From Alligator mississippiensis (taxonomy: Eukaryota; Chordata; Crocodylia; Alligatoridae): DNA of 64,000 bases. The number at the start of each line of letters is the position of its first letter. The stretch's first letter is position 1. Below the pieces are notes generated by a model that was not told the origin of the DNA, did not search any database, and worked only from the letters and a program-made list of their open reading frames with translations. The translations under genes and the position numbers were made by a program. Below, one piece after another: positions 35,867 to 48,729 of this stretch. Location: the NCBI RefSeq assembly GCF_030867095.1, contig NC_081828.1, positions 46,539,434-46,603,433 of the forward strand, in the 5' to 3' direction.

Positions 35867-38800
35867 GGTACCCTAAATACTCAAACTAGAAAATACAAGA
35901 TATTCCATTATTACTATTATCTGAAGTATCCAAATCTCCTCATATTTTTAGCCAGTGTTATAGTCTTTGAATTCTTGGGACTGGCAGGATTGTACTTTGT
36001 TCAGTTTATTACCCCTAAAATATACCTGCATATAATCATTGCTCTCCATATTTTTTCCACTGTTTTGTGTACAGGGGGGTTCCCTCTGATAAGCTGTTGA
36101 AACTCTACAAAGTCTCAGGGCTCTTGATCAGTGTTGTCATGTGTCTGCCTTAGGCCTAAAAACCCTTAAGCCTTAATCCTCTTCAGCGACCCTTGAAACC
36201 TTTAAAATGCTATCTTTGTTCTCTGCAGTGTGAAAGCATTGGCTCAGCTCCTGCCAATTCTCAGTTATCTCTACCTTTCAGCAAGAGGTTACAGCAGGCT
36301 AAAACATCCCAGTGACTTTTTGTTGGAACATACAACTGAATGCTGATATTCTGGGGTTTCAATGGAGTGCCGTGCTTACTTAGTATGGACACAGGGTTTT
36401 CAAATAATGAAGCTCTGGGCTTGATTTTACACATCAACATTCATAGACATAACATATGTATATATGTAATCGAGGGACCAGTTCCTTCAGTTCCCTTTGA
36501 CCAGTGACTCAGTTATGTGCATATCCCAGGCTTTCCTGAGCCTAGTGGTCCATAGTGGTTATGTCTCATAGACTTCTGTCGTCAAGGGCACAGAAGGGAG
36601 CAATGTGGTTGGCATCATCCGCAGCCACCTTTGACTGCCCAGCCCAAATGACCAAGTACATGTTTACATCTGGGTCAACTGAAGGCTATGCCTCAAACAA
36701 GTCTAGAGCAGGGCTCAAACATATCTCTGGGACTGTAACAGGTTGCTTCATCTTCTTTGCTACCACGCTCCTTGCAGCAGTTGGAGGCACATTCCAAGCC
36801 CACTGAAGGCTCTGGGAGTCCTTATTGAATTATCTGGGCTATGAATTTGGGTCCTGATCTGGATGATACAATGAGAAATTTCATGAATATGGTCTCTGAA
36901 GATTTCCCAGATATATTGGTGATCCTTGGTGGCATGAACCTGCTTTAACAGCTCCTTAGTTACTGTCACATCGAGCTCCTTGGAAGAAAGGCCACTTCTA
37001 GGAGTGTAAGACATGAGTGGGATACTTCTAAATATACACCTTCGTGATGGTTTGATTGGGATGGTTTAGTCAGGGATGATCCTACCTTAAGGAATAGAAG
37101 ACCTCATGGGGTCCCTTTCAGCTCTACCTTCATATGATCCTATGCTGTGAGTCTGCTAGCCAGTATCTTACAAAATATGAGGTGTCCACTATAAAGTGGG
37201 CATTAGGAAGTCCTCAATGATCTCTTGGCAGCACCTGCAGTATCCTGAACTGTACTGAAAACAAGTCTGGCAGGGCCATGATTAATGAGTCTTGTTAGAC
37301 TGGCAAGAATGTGTAACTGTTTCCTTCACTATTAAAAGTGAGCTTGCACCATGTTACTTCTCCTTGGAGACCCGTCTGGTGAATGGTATCAGTATGTCAA
37401 TCAAGGCAGAAGGAAGGGGTTGGAAATAGTGCTGTATATAATATGCGCTCTAACACAACAGTGGGATATTTTACTTAAAGCTCTTGTCAGAGACCTAGTC
37501 TAGGGAAAATGAATTGGAGATAAAGACGTACAATTATGGAGTCTGATAAATTCCTACGCTAGTCACTTTTGCACTATGATGGCACCTAAAAACTGTATGT
37601 GAAATTGGGCCCCACTGAACTTGATGCTGTACACATTGTTGGCTTATGGTCCAGCAAGCTTGGTAGTTGACTGAGGAGGACATGCTCCTACAAGTATACA
37701 TACATTTTACATAACTTCCCTGTTATTGAAACCTCCATTGAATGAAATGGTGGCAGTGCACCTGCTAGGGTTGACTATTTCTTGAGAGGTGGAAGGGGAA
37801 TTAGCTGGATAAAAAGAGAAGAAACCCCAGTTTCTCTCTGTCGGTCCTGGCATTGCCTCCTTTGTTCCTGTCACAGAGCTGCCCTGCTTGAACTGGGTTA
37901 ACTCAGCTGGCTGCGCTTAAGATTATTTGATTTTATTGCACAGCAAAATGCTTTTGAAAAGCTCAGCTATTATCCCCAAAATAGCAAAATCAAAACCCAA
38001 AATGTGCCTTTGAAGTGAGCTACCCGAATGAAACCTGTGACATCAGAGAGATGGCAGATAGTCAGCTGAACAAGGCTGCCTTTGAGCTGGCCTTGGGGAG
38101 GGCCAACACACACTTTACACCCCACCACCATAAGTCAGAGATGAAAGATGCCCCAGGCAGCCTGCCTGACCCCATTGCCTCTGCTATCTCTATTTGATTG
38201 CACAGTGTTTTGCTCAGAACAATCCTTCACTGTCTGCCCCACGCAGGTGAATCTCCTAGCTTGGCCTGTGCTTGGGAATGCCATGCATAGCAGGAACGCT
38301 TTGTTGAGGTAGCTTGCCTGCTTGAAGTTAGTTGCTTATGCCTCACATTGTTCTGCACCACAGAAGACAGTGATTTGTGCATGTAAAAAAAGTACCATAT
38401 TTACTTGAGTATTAGACAACACTGAATATAAGCTGACCCCCTAATATTTACATTCTATAAATGGAAAATTTATAAATTTGTTATAATTTTCCAGGTATAG
38501 AATCTAATTATTGGAGGGTTGCCTTGGACTTGTCCCACTCCTGCTGCTACAGCAGGGAAAATAAATCTGGGGGGCAGGTTCCTCCCATGCCTTCTGACCC
38601 CCCAACTTCCTTCCCTTGCAGCTCCTTCTCCCCCGCCCTCCCCTTACTGTCAGACCCTGATCTCCCTGAGCACATGGAAGTGAGGAGCAAATTTGAAAAT
38701 GCTGACTGAAAGAAACATGTCTGTAGTAATCTGTATGTAAGCAAATTACTATGGGTACTCATAGATGTAGTTCATCCAGAACGGGTATGTTTTACCTTTA

Positions 38801-39668
38801 CTGAAACTTCTGCAAGTTTTATTACAATTACTCCATAAACGCACTTTTAAGCAGCACTTTTGTACCTGCTTACAGTGCAAACTATGCATTATATTAATCT
38901 AAAACCAAAAAGCTCATGATTCACCATATAGTTCATTGGGCTGGGCCCCATCAGAGTCAACAGCATTTCAAGCCATAACGACCCCATAACTCAGCACTGC
39001 TCAGTATGTGCGTGTACTCCAGGTACCCCTCCTCCCCCAAAAGGATCCATGTGCAAATTAGCACCCCACTCGTGATTGGCACTTGGTGTTTTTGTTGCTA
39101 GCCTTGGGATCCTCCAACATTGTATATGCAAATGAGGTGCTGGGCAACCTGGTCCAGCTCCACCTCATGGTGCGGGAGAGGGAGAATCTTAATCATGCTA
39201 ATCATATGTTAGTTTGCTCATTCCTTTCTGGGGGAGCAACTGCTTGTTAGTTTTGGGTTTGTTTTTTTTTTAAAAAGCCCCACTCACCACATTCATGCAC
39301 ACAAAGGTTCCCATCGATATGTCTGTCCAATATGGGCCATGTGTTTTATAGTCATGCTTGGTGTTAGCTGCATTTAATCAACTTCATAGATGGTTTCCAT
39401 TACTCAGCACATGCTACTTTTGGCTGCAGCTTAGATAGACAGGCTGCAGTTTAGATAGACAGTGTATTTAATTAGGTTTCCTTTATGCAAATGCAAGGTG
39501 AGGAGCTTTTTCCCCCCATGCTAAGTTGGGGGAAACAAACCTTGTCTTTTATTCAAGCAAACAGGGTACATTGATAATCATATAGACAGGAGTAGAAGAA
39601 GAGAAATGCATAGGCAAAGATGATGGCAGGCAGAAAAGACTTGTAGAAAGAGATGGTGAGTTAGTCTC
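35867..39668. other. non-coding flank; one CR1-like remnant
   Basis: About 3.8 kb. At about 37045-37140 a CR1-type 3' tail fragment is visible on the + strand (GACCTCATGGGGTCCCTTTC then AGCTCTACCTTCATATGATC). The stretch 37950-38200 looks unique and may be a conserved element, but nothing identifies it. A 20-base unit occurs twice in tandem at 39422-39461. Confidence 0.45.
39422..39461 (+). repeat. two tandem 20-base units
   Basis: GGCTGCAGCTTAGATAGACA is followed directly by GGCTGCAGTTTAGATAGACA, one mismatch in 20. A local duplication. Confidence 0.85.
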
Positions 39669-39671
39669 TTC

Positions 39672-40053
39672 AGGTGCCTATATATGTGCCTATATATAGG
39701 CACATATAGTCATATATATACATATAAAAGACTATATGTGTGTCTCTCTGACATGTGCTAATTGGCACATGTTGGGATGGACTTGATTAATTGAGTCTGC
39801 TGAAGTGTGTTAATTGGCATGCTCCAGCATCCTCCATGTCATGTGCATTCTGCATCCCCACACTTTAAAATGGAGCTAGGGGTGCTTGAACTAATGCTCA
39901 CTGAATGAGCATTAGTTCAAGTGCCCCCACCACCATTTTGAAGTGTGGCATGCTGAGTATACATGATGTCGTGGGTGCTTTAATTAGAGCGGCTCTTGAA
40001 GCTGCTGTAATTAAATGACCCTCCCCACCACCGGAGCATGTCTATAGATGCCC
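39672..40053. mobile_element. palindromic Harbinger-like MITE, copy C
   Basis: A fourth family member. The left end is AGGTGCCTATATATGTGCC and the right end, reversed, is GGGCATCTATAGACATGC. The central palindrome GAACTAATGCTCACTGAATG / AGCATTAGTTC lies near 39902. Flanking TTC on both sides (39669-39671, 40054-40056) may be a changed TWA duplication. The left arm contains an extra AT-rich palindrome (TATATATAGGCACATATAG, about 39690-39750). Confidence 0.7.
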
Positions 40054-40056
40054 TTC

Positions 40057-42850
40057 CTGTCTCTTCTACAAGTACCTCCCAAGTTGAGAGAACTAGGTTG
40101 GGAGCAGCCGTTCTGTATGACATGCTTCCTTCTGAGCTCATTCCATTGGAGGTCAGAGCTGGGGAGGCTACAGGCCTGGTACGTCCTTGGGGTTGAGTCC
40201 TTCATGCTGTTAGCAAGAAGTAGGTCCCAGGAAGCAACAGAGAGAGGTCTTCAATGACCGCCCTTTATTTCCACATCTGTCTCTCTACATCTACATGTCC
40301 TGAGAACTGTAGCCTCAGAGGCATGGTCACATAAGCAGAGAAGAGAATTGAACCTAAATCTCCTGGGAGTAAATTCAGAAATTTGCCAAGAGACTCAAGA
40401 GTCAAAGATCTGCAGACCATCAGGGGTTGTTATGTAATCTAATGTGACCTCCTGAGCCCAATAACTTGTGTTTTGACTAAAGTGGATCTTGTGGGAAAAA
40501 AACCAATTACTCTGGATCTGAAAATTAATGCATTTTTCTGTGGAATCTCTGACCCTCTTCCCCCCTTCCCTGCTAGCTTTTCACAAATTCCAGAACTGTG
40601 AGGTGTGTATTGAGAGTTGGGGAAGGAAGAAAACACACTTTGAAGCATCTCTGACTGGGGAGTGTGTCCTTTGGACTAAAGTGATAGTCCCTTTGACTAT
40701 AGCCCTTGTCTGTATTGTTTGGGCTATGAAGATTAATGTCTATAGAAGGGTTTTTAAAACATAAATCATCTCTGTGTCATTATTATTACATACCAGGATC
40801 GGTTCTGGAATCAAACACCCCTTACTTTGAAGAAAGATCAAATCTGGACTCCAAAATTTGGAGTTCCAAATGGAAGGGAATGGGATGGCAACATTTTCAT
40901 AGCCCTTAGGGGGAACTGGATTAGATCTGCTGTGGCTCAGGCTTATCCCTGATTAACATCAAGCACAATATATACCAATGGGGTGGATGTGTGTGTCTCC
41001 CATGTTTCCATTTAACCAATACTTCTCATGTCCTTATCTGGCCCCATTGGTGTTTGAAAATGTTCTAAGAAGCATTTTCATTTCCATATCTCTCATCTCC
41101 AGTCTCTGTATTGGACAAATGTCTATTACCTAGTTTTCTGCAATAGTAGAGGGCTGGGCTTGACCCAGCTGGTCTCTTCTAGGCCTGTGTTCTCAGTCCT
41201 TCTCATCTATTGCTTTGGAATATATTTCTGCTACCCTTTATCTGATTGAAAAATTAATCCCCCTTCTAGCAACATCAAACAGTATCTGATTGTTGAAGGC
41301 TGGGAGGTCATCACCAGGGGATTGTGTTTTCTTGGAGAACTAAATGGCAGAAACAGCTGAGTCCATAATGCAAGCATCTGCATTATGGGAGGCAGTAGGC
41401 CCCAAAAGAAAGCACAGCTGGGTACATCTTGTATTTATAGTATATGTTTAAATAGTCAATTCACATTTGATGTATGGAACAAGCCAGATCAGAATCCTGG
41501 TCAGAATAGCAATGCAGACTATCCTACTTACATGAAAGGTGCTTTAGGATATGGTCTGAACACAGGTAGTCAGGATATCTTCATCTCACACAAAAGGCAC
41601 TGCCACCCAAGGCATTGCCATAACTACTGTAGGAATGGACACAACCCTTGCTCACTTTCCATTCCCACTAGATCATCAAGTGATAAAGATCTGACTCTGT
41701 ATGCTACAAACAGCAATGGTTCAAGTAACTCTTAATGACCAGAGCAGGATTGGAGCAGCTTCAACAGGACTTACTTTGTCTTTCCTGAACAAAGATGAGC
41801 AGAGCCAGGGCTGGAATTGGTGAGTGTTTAATTATTCCATCCCTTGTAAAGTGAACACAAAACTTCACAGATTACAGAATGATGAAAAATTAGAGGTATC
41901 ACCCTTCCTATAGAAAAAGTTTGTTAGGAAGGCCTTAGTAGGGTGAAAACTTCATAGAAGTTTTCCAGGAGACTGTAATTCTATGAGTTGTTCCAGAATG
42001 GTGGATGGGGGTAGGAGTTTATCCCTTGCTTCACCCTTGGGGAATGCCTTAGTAGTTCAAGTCCTTTGCACCTAAAGCAAGTGGTGCTGATGTTAGATGC
42101 ACCTTAGGTATGTTCCTGTGTAGGAAGTCCTGTATCCTTTTAGAACCACACACTCATGGAGATATTTGAACTGCTGACATCCGATAAAAACATCTGATGG
42201 TCTTTTGGGTGACCTTTCATTGACCTTTCTTTCAATTCCAACTTTCCCCATATTCATCTGCCCTTGTGTGAATTTGCACTGAGTGAGAATCTTGAATTCA
42301 TTCATGTGGAAATTGTCAGAAAGTCAGTCATGCTATTTTATTTTATTTAATAATTAAAATGACAGTTAGTTACTCAAATACATGAACAAAGGGTGTTCTG
42401 TGATGTTAATACTACCCTAGGAATTATACGTGCACATTCAGAGTGATGAGGAAAAAGATCCAGGGCTGAATATTACTGCTCAAACCCATTTCTGCATTGC
42501 TTTGCTCACTCGGATGCATTGAAGTCCTATCTGGGTGCAGCTATATGAGATGCTATGTCACCGTAGTGTAACTCATTGCTCCAGCAATGTAGCATCAGTG
42601 GGCACAAACCGTGATGCCGACGCTACTGTGCAGTAGTGTGGGGGGGAAAAACCCATACAGTTTCAGAACTGCACGGTAACATGAGTTATAACTGCATGGT
42701 CCAGGGCACATGCAGATGTGCCCTCTGTAAACTTAAGGCTTGCTGCAAGTCTTTACAGAATTGAGCCTTTACTCACAGAATTCAGATTTAGAACGGACTT
42801 CCTAATCCTTATTCATGCAAATAGGCAAGATACCCATCTGTAATTTGCTT
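40057..42850. other. non-coding flank, nothing recognised
   Basis: About 2.8 kb of unique-looking sequence. Short open frames at 40528-40764 and 41385-41735 have no known domain. Confidence 0.5.
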
Positions 42851-44803
42851 TCATAGATTTCATAGACATTAGGGCTGGAAGGGACCTCGGAAGATCATCG
42901 AGTCCAGCCCCCCGCCCAAAGGGCAGGAAGTCAGCTGGGGTCATAGGATCCCAGCAAGATAAGCATCCAGTTTCATCTTGAAGGTGTTCACTGAAGGCGC
43001 TTGAACGACCTCCGGTGGCAGGCTGTTCCAGACCTTGGGGGCTCGGACAGTAAAGAAATTCTTCCTTATGTCCAGCCTGAAACGATCTTGTAGTAGTTTG
43101 TGACCATTCGACCTCGTCATCCCTTGGGGCGCTCTGGTGAACAAACATTCCCCTAGATACTGGTGGTCACCCCTGATAAACTTGTAGGTGGCCATCAGAT
43201 CACCCCTGAGCCTGCGCTTTTCCAGGCTAAAGAGCCCCAGGGCTCTCAGCCTGTCATCATAGGGTCTGCTTCCCTGACCTCTGATCATGCGCGTGGCTCT
43301 TCTCTGGACTCTCTCAAGCTTCTCCACATGCTTTTTGAATTTTGGAGCCCAAAACTGGACGCAGTACTCCAGCTGCGGCCTCACTAAGGCCGAGTACAGG
43401 GGGAGAATGATGTCCCGGGATTTGCTTGAGAAGCATCTATGGATGCAAGCCAGCGTTTTGGTCGCTTTACTAGCCGCAGCATCGCATTGCAGGCTCATGT
43501 TCATCTTGTGGTCTATGATGACCCCCAAGTCTCTTTCTTCCACAGTGCTATCCAACATAGCACTGCCGAGCGTATAAGGATGCTGCGGGTTTTTCTTCCC
43601 AAGGTGGAGAACCTTGCATTTATCAGCGTTGAACACCATCAGATTCTTGTCCGCCCACTTGCTGAGCCTGTCCAGGTCAGCCTGGATCATCCGCCTGTCT
43701 TCTGGTGTGGATGCTTTGCCCCAAAGTTTGGTGTCATCGGCGAACTTGGCCAGTCCGCTTCTGACTCCAGTGTCCACATCATTGATGAAGATGTTGAACA
43801 GTATGGGTCCAAGGACAGAGCCCTGGGGGACCCCACTGGTCACCGGACACCTCGATGAGTGACTTCCATCAATTACTACCCTCTGGGTCCGACCCCGGAG
43901 CCAATTTTCCAGCCAGTGGATCGTGGAGGACCCAAGACGACAATTGGCCAGTTTCTCCAAGAGATGATCATGGGACACCAGATCGAAGGCTTTTTTGAAG
44001 TCAAGATATATGACATCAATCTCATCTCCCTTGTCCAGGTGATAGGTCACCTGGTCATAGAAGGAAATGAGATTGGTCAAGCAAGACCTACCCGCAACAA
44101 ACCCATGCTGGCTATCCCTTAAGATGTTGGCGTCGGCCAGTCCATTAAGGATGGCCTCTTTTAATAAACTTTTCTAAGATCTTCCCTGGGATAGAAGTCA
44201 GGCTGATGGGCCTATAGTTAGCCGGATCCACTTTCCTCCCATTCTTGAAGATAGGCACCACATTGGCCTTCTTCCAGTCTTCGGGCACTACACCAGAGCA
44301 CCAAGAGTTTTCAAAGATCCGCGCTAGAGGCTGGGCTATGATGCTCGCCAGCTCCTTGAGTACCCTGGGGTAAAGATTGTCAGGGCCGGCTGACTTGAAG
44401 GTATCCAGCTTCTCAAGATGTTCCTTCACGAAGTCAGCATTAATGGAGGGCAGGGGATCACCCTCACCCGGACTTCCCGGCCCTGTAGCGGGCACGGGCG
44501 TCCCATGGGGCTGATGAAAGACCGACGCAAAGTACCTATTTAATAGGCTGGCTTTTTCCTGGGCATCAGTTGCCCCATCTGGTTCAGCAGGGGTCCAACG
44601 TTGCCCCTGCTTTTCCTCCGGCTCCCCACGTATCTGAAAAAGGACTTTTTATTGTCCTTGATGCTCAAAGCTAGCTGGAGTTCAGTTGCAGCCTTGGCTT
44701 TCCTGGTCAGCTCCCTGCAGGACTGGACCAGTGCAGAATAATCCTCCTTGGAGGATGAACTCCTTTCGATGAACTTGTTGACTAGTTTGATTAGAGAAAA
44801 AGG
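42851..44803 (-). mobile_element. CR1 LINE, 5'-truncated, long open RT region
   Basis: A CR1 copy on the - strand. Its 3' end at 42851 (+ strand TCATAGATTTCATAGACATT) carries the terminal repeats. A 380-codon open frame (44080 to 42941) spans most of the RT and the C-terminal domain. Visible motifs are IYLDFKKAFD (palm, first aspartate), SGVPQGSVLGPILFNIFIN, the catalytic FADD at residues 113-116 (about 43733-43744) and ALVRPQLEYCVQFWAPKFKK. It ends LDAYLAGIL and stop. Upstream, 44495-44145 encodes VPEDWKKANVVPIFKNG and YRPISLTSIPGKILEKFIK. The two parts are in different frames because of one extra A in a run near 44163. It is truncated at a G-run at about 44804-44815. This is the youngest-looking CR1 in the window but is inactive. 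Confidence 0.93.
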
Positions 44804-44815
44804 GGGGGGGGGGGA

Positions 44816-46014
44816 ATCACTAAAAACCAGCAAAGGAGAATTTAGGAAGATTAGTGCTACTTCTCAATTTTTCCTTTTCTTTTTTTTTAAATAAAAATGA
44901 GCCAATGATTTTTTTTTTTTTTTAAGATGAGCTAACATGTAATCAGAATGGCAAGACCAGAAGGGGAATAATTTGTGCTGTTTATGTTAACTATGTCCTA
45001 ACTCTAGTAAGAAAAGCAAAAGGCAGAGCAGGGTGGCACCTTAGAGATTAACTTGTTCAGAAAAGCATAAGCAATCATAGGAAACAGCCTATTTTGTTAG
45101 GTTCTATGAATGGCAGTTTTGCTTTATATTTAAAGTAGGATACTTTGGCTCAAATTCTAAATTGAGACTGCCCCATATCATGAAGGGTGAGCTTTTTAAA
45201 AGTGAGAGTAGGCATGTAGTAGTCTTTTGAAAATTGCCTGTCCTCATCTAAATACCTTTGAAAAATTTGGGCCTTGGTACCTCAGGTCCTCTAATAGCAC
45301 ACAGACAACAATGTCTGTTTGCTTCATTTATTTATCTTGTAAAATCTTCCTGTCTGGGCCATCCATGACTGTCTGTATGTGCAGAACTTAACAGAGCAAA
45401 GTCTGGGTTTTGATTGCAGCTCAAAGCTGCTACAGGATTATAAATGACAGCTGTCCCTATTCTACACTAATAAGTAACTATATAACTGTGTCCACACAAC
45501 GTCATCAGTGGTGTGACCGACAATGTCATCTAAACGTCTCTGAGCTGACTTTCCACTAGCTAGTAGGGCTGGGTGGCAACTTAGAGACTTGAGATACTGT
45601 GAACCAATGAATGTTAAGTCTTGCCACAGTTGCACAGAGCTCAGCACAGGATATAAAAGCCCACCTGAGAACCCAGGCAAATATTAGGGCAGTTAGTCCT
45701 CACTGAGCTGTCTGCTGTCACTGCTACACTCTTCTTATTATCTGAGTTAGGTAGGTTACAGTTAACCCAGGTATGTCCACATATGCTGCAGTCATACTTG
45801 TAGCTGCAGGCAAACCATACTCAAAGAGTAGTTTTACCATGTTCTCATAGATATGTTGCCATATAGAGAGTACCTATTTCCTTTAGATGCTGAATTTATT
45901 GAGTTTTCTGACCCATCCAGCCATTTAGAACATATTTACATAAAATTACTGTATTACTTGGCTATTGCATAGTCCTTTAAATCAGAAGATCATCCAGCAC
46001 TTTATGCAGGAGAT
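44816..46014. other. non-coding flank with a repeat remnant
   Basis: About 1.2 kb. At 45026-45100 the text GGGTGGCACCTTAGAGATTA then ACTTGTTCAGAAAAGCATAA matches one end of a sauropsid repeat that I recall but cannot name firmly. Its other end type (TAGCCGTGGTGGTCTGAG) appears at 61.7 kb. Otherwise nothing was recognised. Confidence 0.4.
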
Positions 46015-46145
46015 GTGTATTGTCCCTTTTACAGAGATGAGGAAATGGAGGTATAAACAGGTGAAGTGACTTGCCCAAGGTCCCCCAGCACTCAGTGGCA
46101 GAGCCAGGGCCAGAACCCAGGTCTCCTGAATTCCACTGTAGTATT
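46015..46145 (+). mobile_element. MIR SINE
   Basis: The block TTTTACAGAGATGAGGAAAT, GAAGTGACTTGCCCAAGGTC and CAGTGGCAGAGCCAGGGCCA then GAACCCAGGTCTCCTGA follows the MIR core in order. MIR is an ancient tRNA-derived SINE shared by amniotes, so this copy is old. It is inactive and carries no reading frame. Confidence 0.85.
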
Positions 46146-47161
46146 TGACCCAGTGGGCTTATATATTGCTTCTCTATTTAAAGAGTTATTGTGTGGGGTG
46201 GCTTTCCCCACCACCACTTTCATTGATTCTTGTGGCATAATCATCATGAGTGTGAAGTTGCCTTGCATTCTGCATGCCAAGTTTATGGGAGATTAAAAGC
46301 ATTCAGAAATATTTTTTTAGGAATGATATGGTATAATGCAATGCTGACAGCATGGACATGTGATGTGATGACATGACATCAAGATGTTACCATAGTGTGG
46401 TGCAAGCTCTTTTCCTTCCTAGAGGATTTCAGGTAAAAGATGACTCACCGTAAGTTGCTCTTTCAATGTGACCAACTGTCTTGAGGTCACAGGGAGACTG
46501 CCATGTATGTCTCTGTGTCATGTTTTCTGTCTCCTTGGGAATTTTCAGAAGCTAGCTATCGTAAATGGGGAAAGCAGCTGGAGTATCTTTATTACTGTGT
46601 CAATCACCAGCATCTGATCCTATGGGCCCACAGATACAGCTTCATTATTAGTGAGATGACTCGTTATTGAGACAATAGAACACAATGATCCTAAAATAAA
46701 AGCAGACCAGAGCATTTTTTCCCCATGAAGTCCAGTTAGTGAAGAGATGGGAGAGCTGAGAATGCCACCTGCTGGTGAAAGAAGGTAAACTTGCCACACA
46801 GTTGACTTGACTTCATCAACCGCTTCTGAATCAAAATCTATTGCTTTGATGGCTTCTTTTTTGGTCCTTTCTTGGCAAAATGTTCAGATGCAAATATCGC
46901 AAACACTGTGAATGTCTGAGTGAAGATCAAACAATTAAATGTGAATCTTGTACTCCTCTAGTTTGCAGGTTATCTGTCTTTCCACCAATCTTTATGATGG
47001 CCCAAAGAGCCAAATCGATGCAACCAGGGAGGGAACAAAAAACAAGAGGAAATTAATTTTGTTTATATAAATCAGGCTATGATCACTGACCAGCAGGGCC
47101 GTCAGCTTCCCTATATGTCAAGTCAGTGTGCCTTGGCTGTGCACTGGCTGTACTACTGAAT
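46146..47161. other. non-coding flank, nothing recognised
   Basis: About 1 kb with no recognisable gene or element. Confidence 0.5.
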
Positions 47162-47169
47162 CTCTATGC

Positions 47170-47397
47170 CAGGGGTCAGCAATCTTTTTGGACTGTGTGC
47201 TGAAAACACCTGCAACCTCAACTTCTAAGATATTGGCATGCCGGGGTGGATGGCAGGGGAGCCACAAGGGGCCCAATCCTTGTTGTGGCAGCACAGCCCC
47301 AGCCCCTTCCCCCACCATCTGCCCTGAGATGCACGTGCCAAGCAAAATGCCTTTGCATGCCACACTCTGGCACCTATGCTGGGGGTTGCTACTCCTG
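47170..47397. mobile_element. non-autonomous hAT MITE with perfect 8-bp duplication
   Basis: A 228-base element with ends CAGGGGTCAGCAATC and, reversed, CAGGAGTAGCAACCCCC. These are Charlie-type hAT termini. The 8-bp CTCTATGC is identical on both sides (47162-47169 and 47398-47405). The interior has no transposase. Confidence 0.9.
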
Positions 47398-47473
47398 CTC
47401 TATGCATTGCTTTCTCTCTCATTAAAATGGCTAAAAGAGATATTCTTCCATTCTCCCATTGTCTCCTGGTTTA

Positions 47474-47704
47474 CACTGGGGTGTCAAACCTGTGGCACAG
47501 GTGTCCCAAGTGGCATGGGTAGCCTCTGTGGGGCACACAGTAGATTGGGCAGGGAATATAAGGAAAAAAGCAGAGCAAGGAGCACAAAGCTGGAAGCAGA
47601 AAGTAGAGCAGAAGATCAGTCAGGGAAAGGGGATCAGAAGGGCACTTTAGGAGGGTACTGAGGGTAACTTGTGGCATATCTACCAAAAAGGTTAGCCCCC
47701 ACTT
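47474..47704. mobile_element. non-autonomous hAT-like MITE
   Basis: Ends CACTGGGGTGTCAAACC and, reversed, AAGTGGGGGCTAACC. Subterminal GTGGCACAGG on the left is mirrored by GCCACAAG on the right. The flanks share GTTTA, a weak trace of a duplication. Charlie-type hAT ends of the GGGGTGTCAAAC kind are well known in vertebrates. It lies only 69 bases beyond the neighbouring element's target duplication. Confidence 0.6.
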
Positions 47705-48696
47705 GTTTAAACAAATAAAGCTCTATAGGGGAGAGGCTGTCTTTTACTGTTTGTATGCATTGTGGTGAACACAATAGGGCCCAGTGGACCTCAGGTGTAG
47801 CAATTAGAAACAGCTGATTCAAATGACAGTAAAATGTTTGGCCCCAAATACCCTCTAATATGCTTCCAGAATAGCTGAGGACTTCTCTTTCATCACTTTC
47901 TAATTGATTTTATGAGATTTTTAATATTGTCATGGCTGCATCATTTCATTTTGTATCCTCAAGGCAAAAATGAGAAGATAGCAGAATATTTCTAGCTGTG
48001 GTCTTATTTTATTTACTTATTTATTTTGGCATATCAATTTTTTTTCTGAATAACAGGCTGGAAAGACTAGGATCTGGGATAGTTTAGGAATAGCAAATTC
48101 TGGATCTGTGCCGGGAATTGAACAAAGCGCCCCTGGAGGTCCTTTCAGACCATATGATTATGTAATGCTTTCTAAGCTTAGTGATAGTTCCCTTGGATCT
48201 GGCTCCCTCATGCTAACTTTGCACGAACAAACTATGTTGAAATAATATGGAGGTTACTGAGCTGCCATGTGAAAGTAACTTACTTTTGTAGTCTGAAAAA
48301 TACTTGCCTGACAGCAATGAGCAGCCTTAGAACAGGACTCAGATCTGTTAAGTTTCTGACAATTGCCTTCCATCAGAAGAAAGAGAAACTCCAGAAAGAA
48401 TTGGACCTTGTTGTATAGTTACATTCAATCAAATTCTTAATGTCTGGGTAATAGGAAAGCATTGGAAGGAGTCTTGGGCTTTTAGATGTGGGCCTGAGCC
48501 AGCAGCACATATTCAGTTTCTGACTCTAGCACAGATTCTTTTTATAATTTTCTGGAAAGTGACTTGGGACCAGATTTTCAACGGTATTTTTGGCACCTAA
48601 CTCAACACCTAACTCATCATAAATATCCTGATTTGGAAAACTTCTGAAAGTTTTTCCAAATTATTAATGTTCTGTATAGAGATTTCCAAAACATGT

Positions 48697-48729
<33 letters not shown>
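48697..48729 (+). repeat. (CA)n microsatellite
   Basis: Begins ACGCGCGCAC and continues as uninterrupted CA dinucleotides for about 12 units. Simple sequence, likely polymorphic. Confidence 0.9.

Noticed and set aside
39126-39492. Two ATGCAAAT octamers as a POU enhancer
   Set aside because: The octamer also occurs near 42815 and 53184. That number is near chance expectation for 64 kb on both strands, so it is not evidence alone.
43163-44122. Several + strand open frames
   Set aside because: They are antisense shadows of the CR1 RT region on the - strand.
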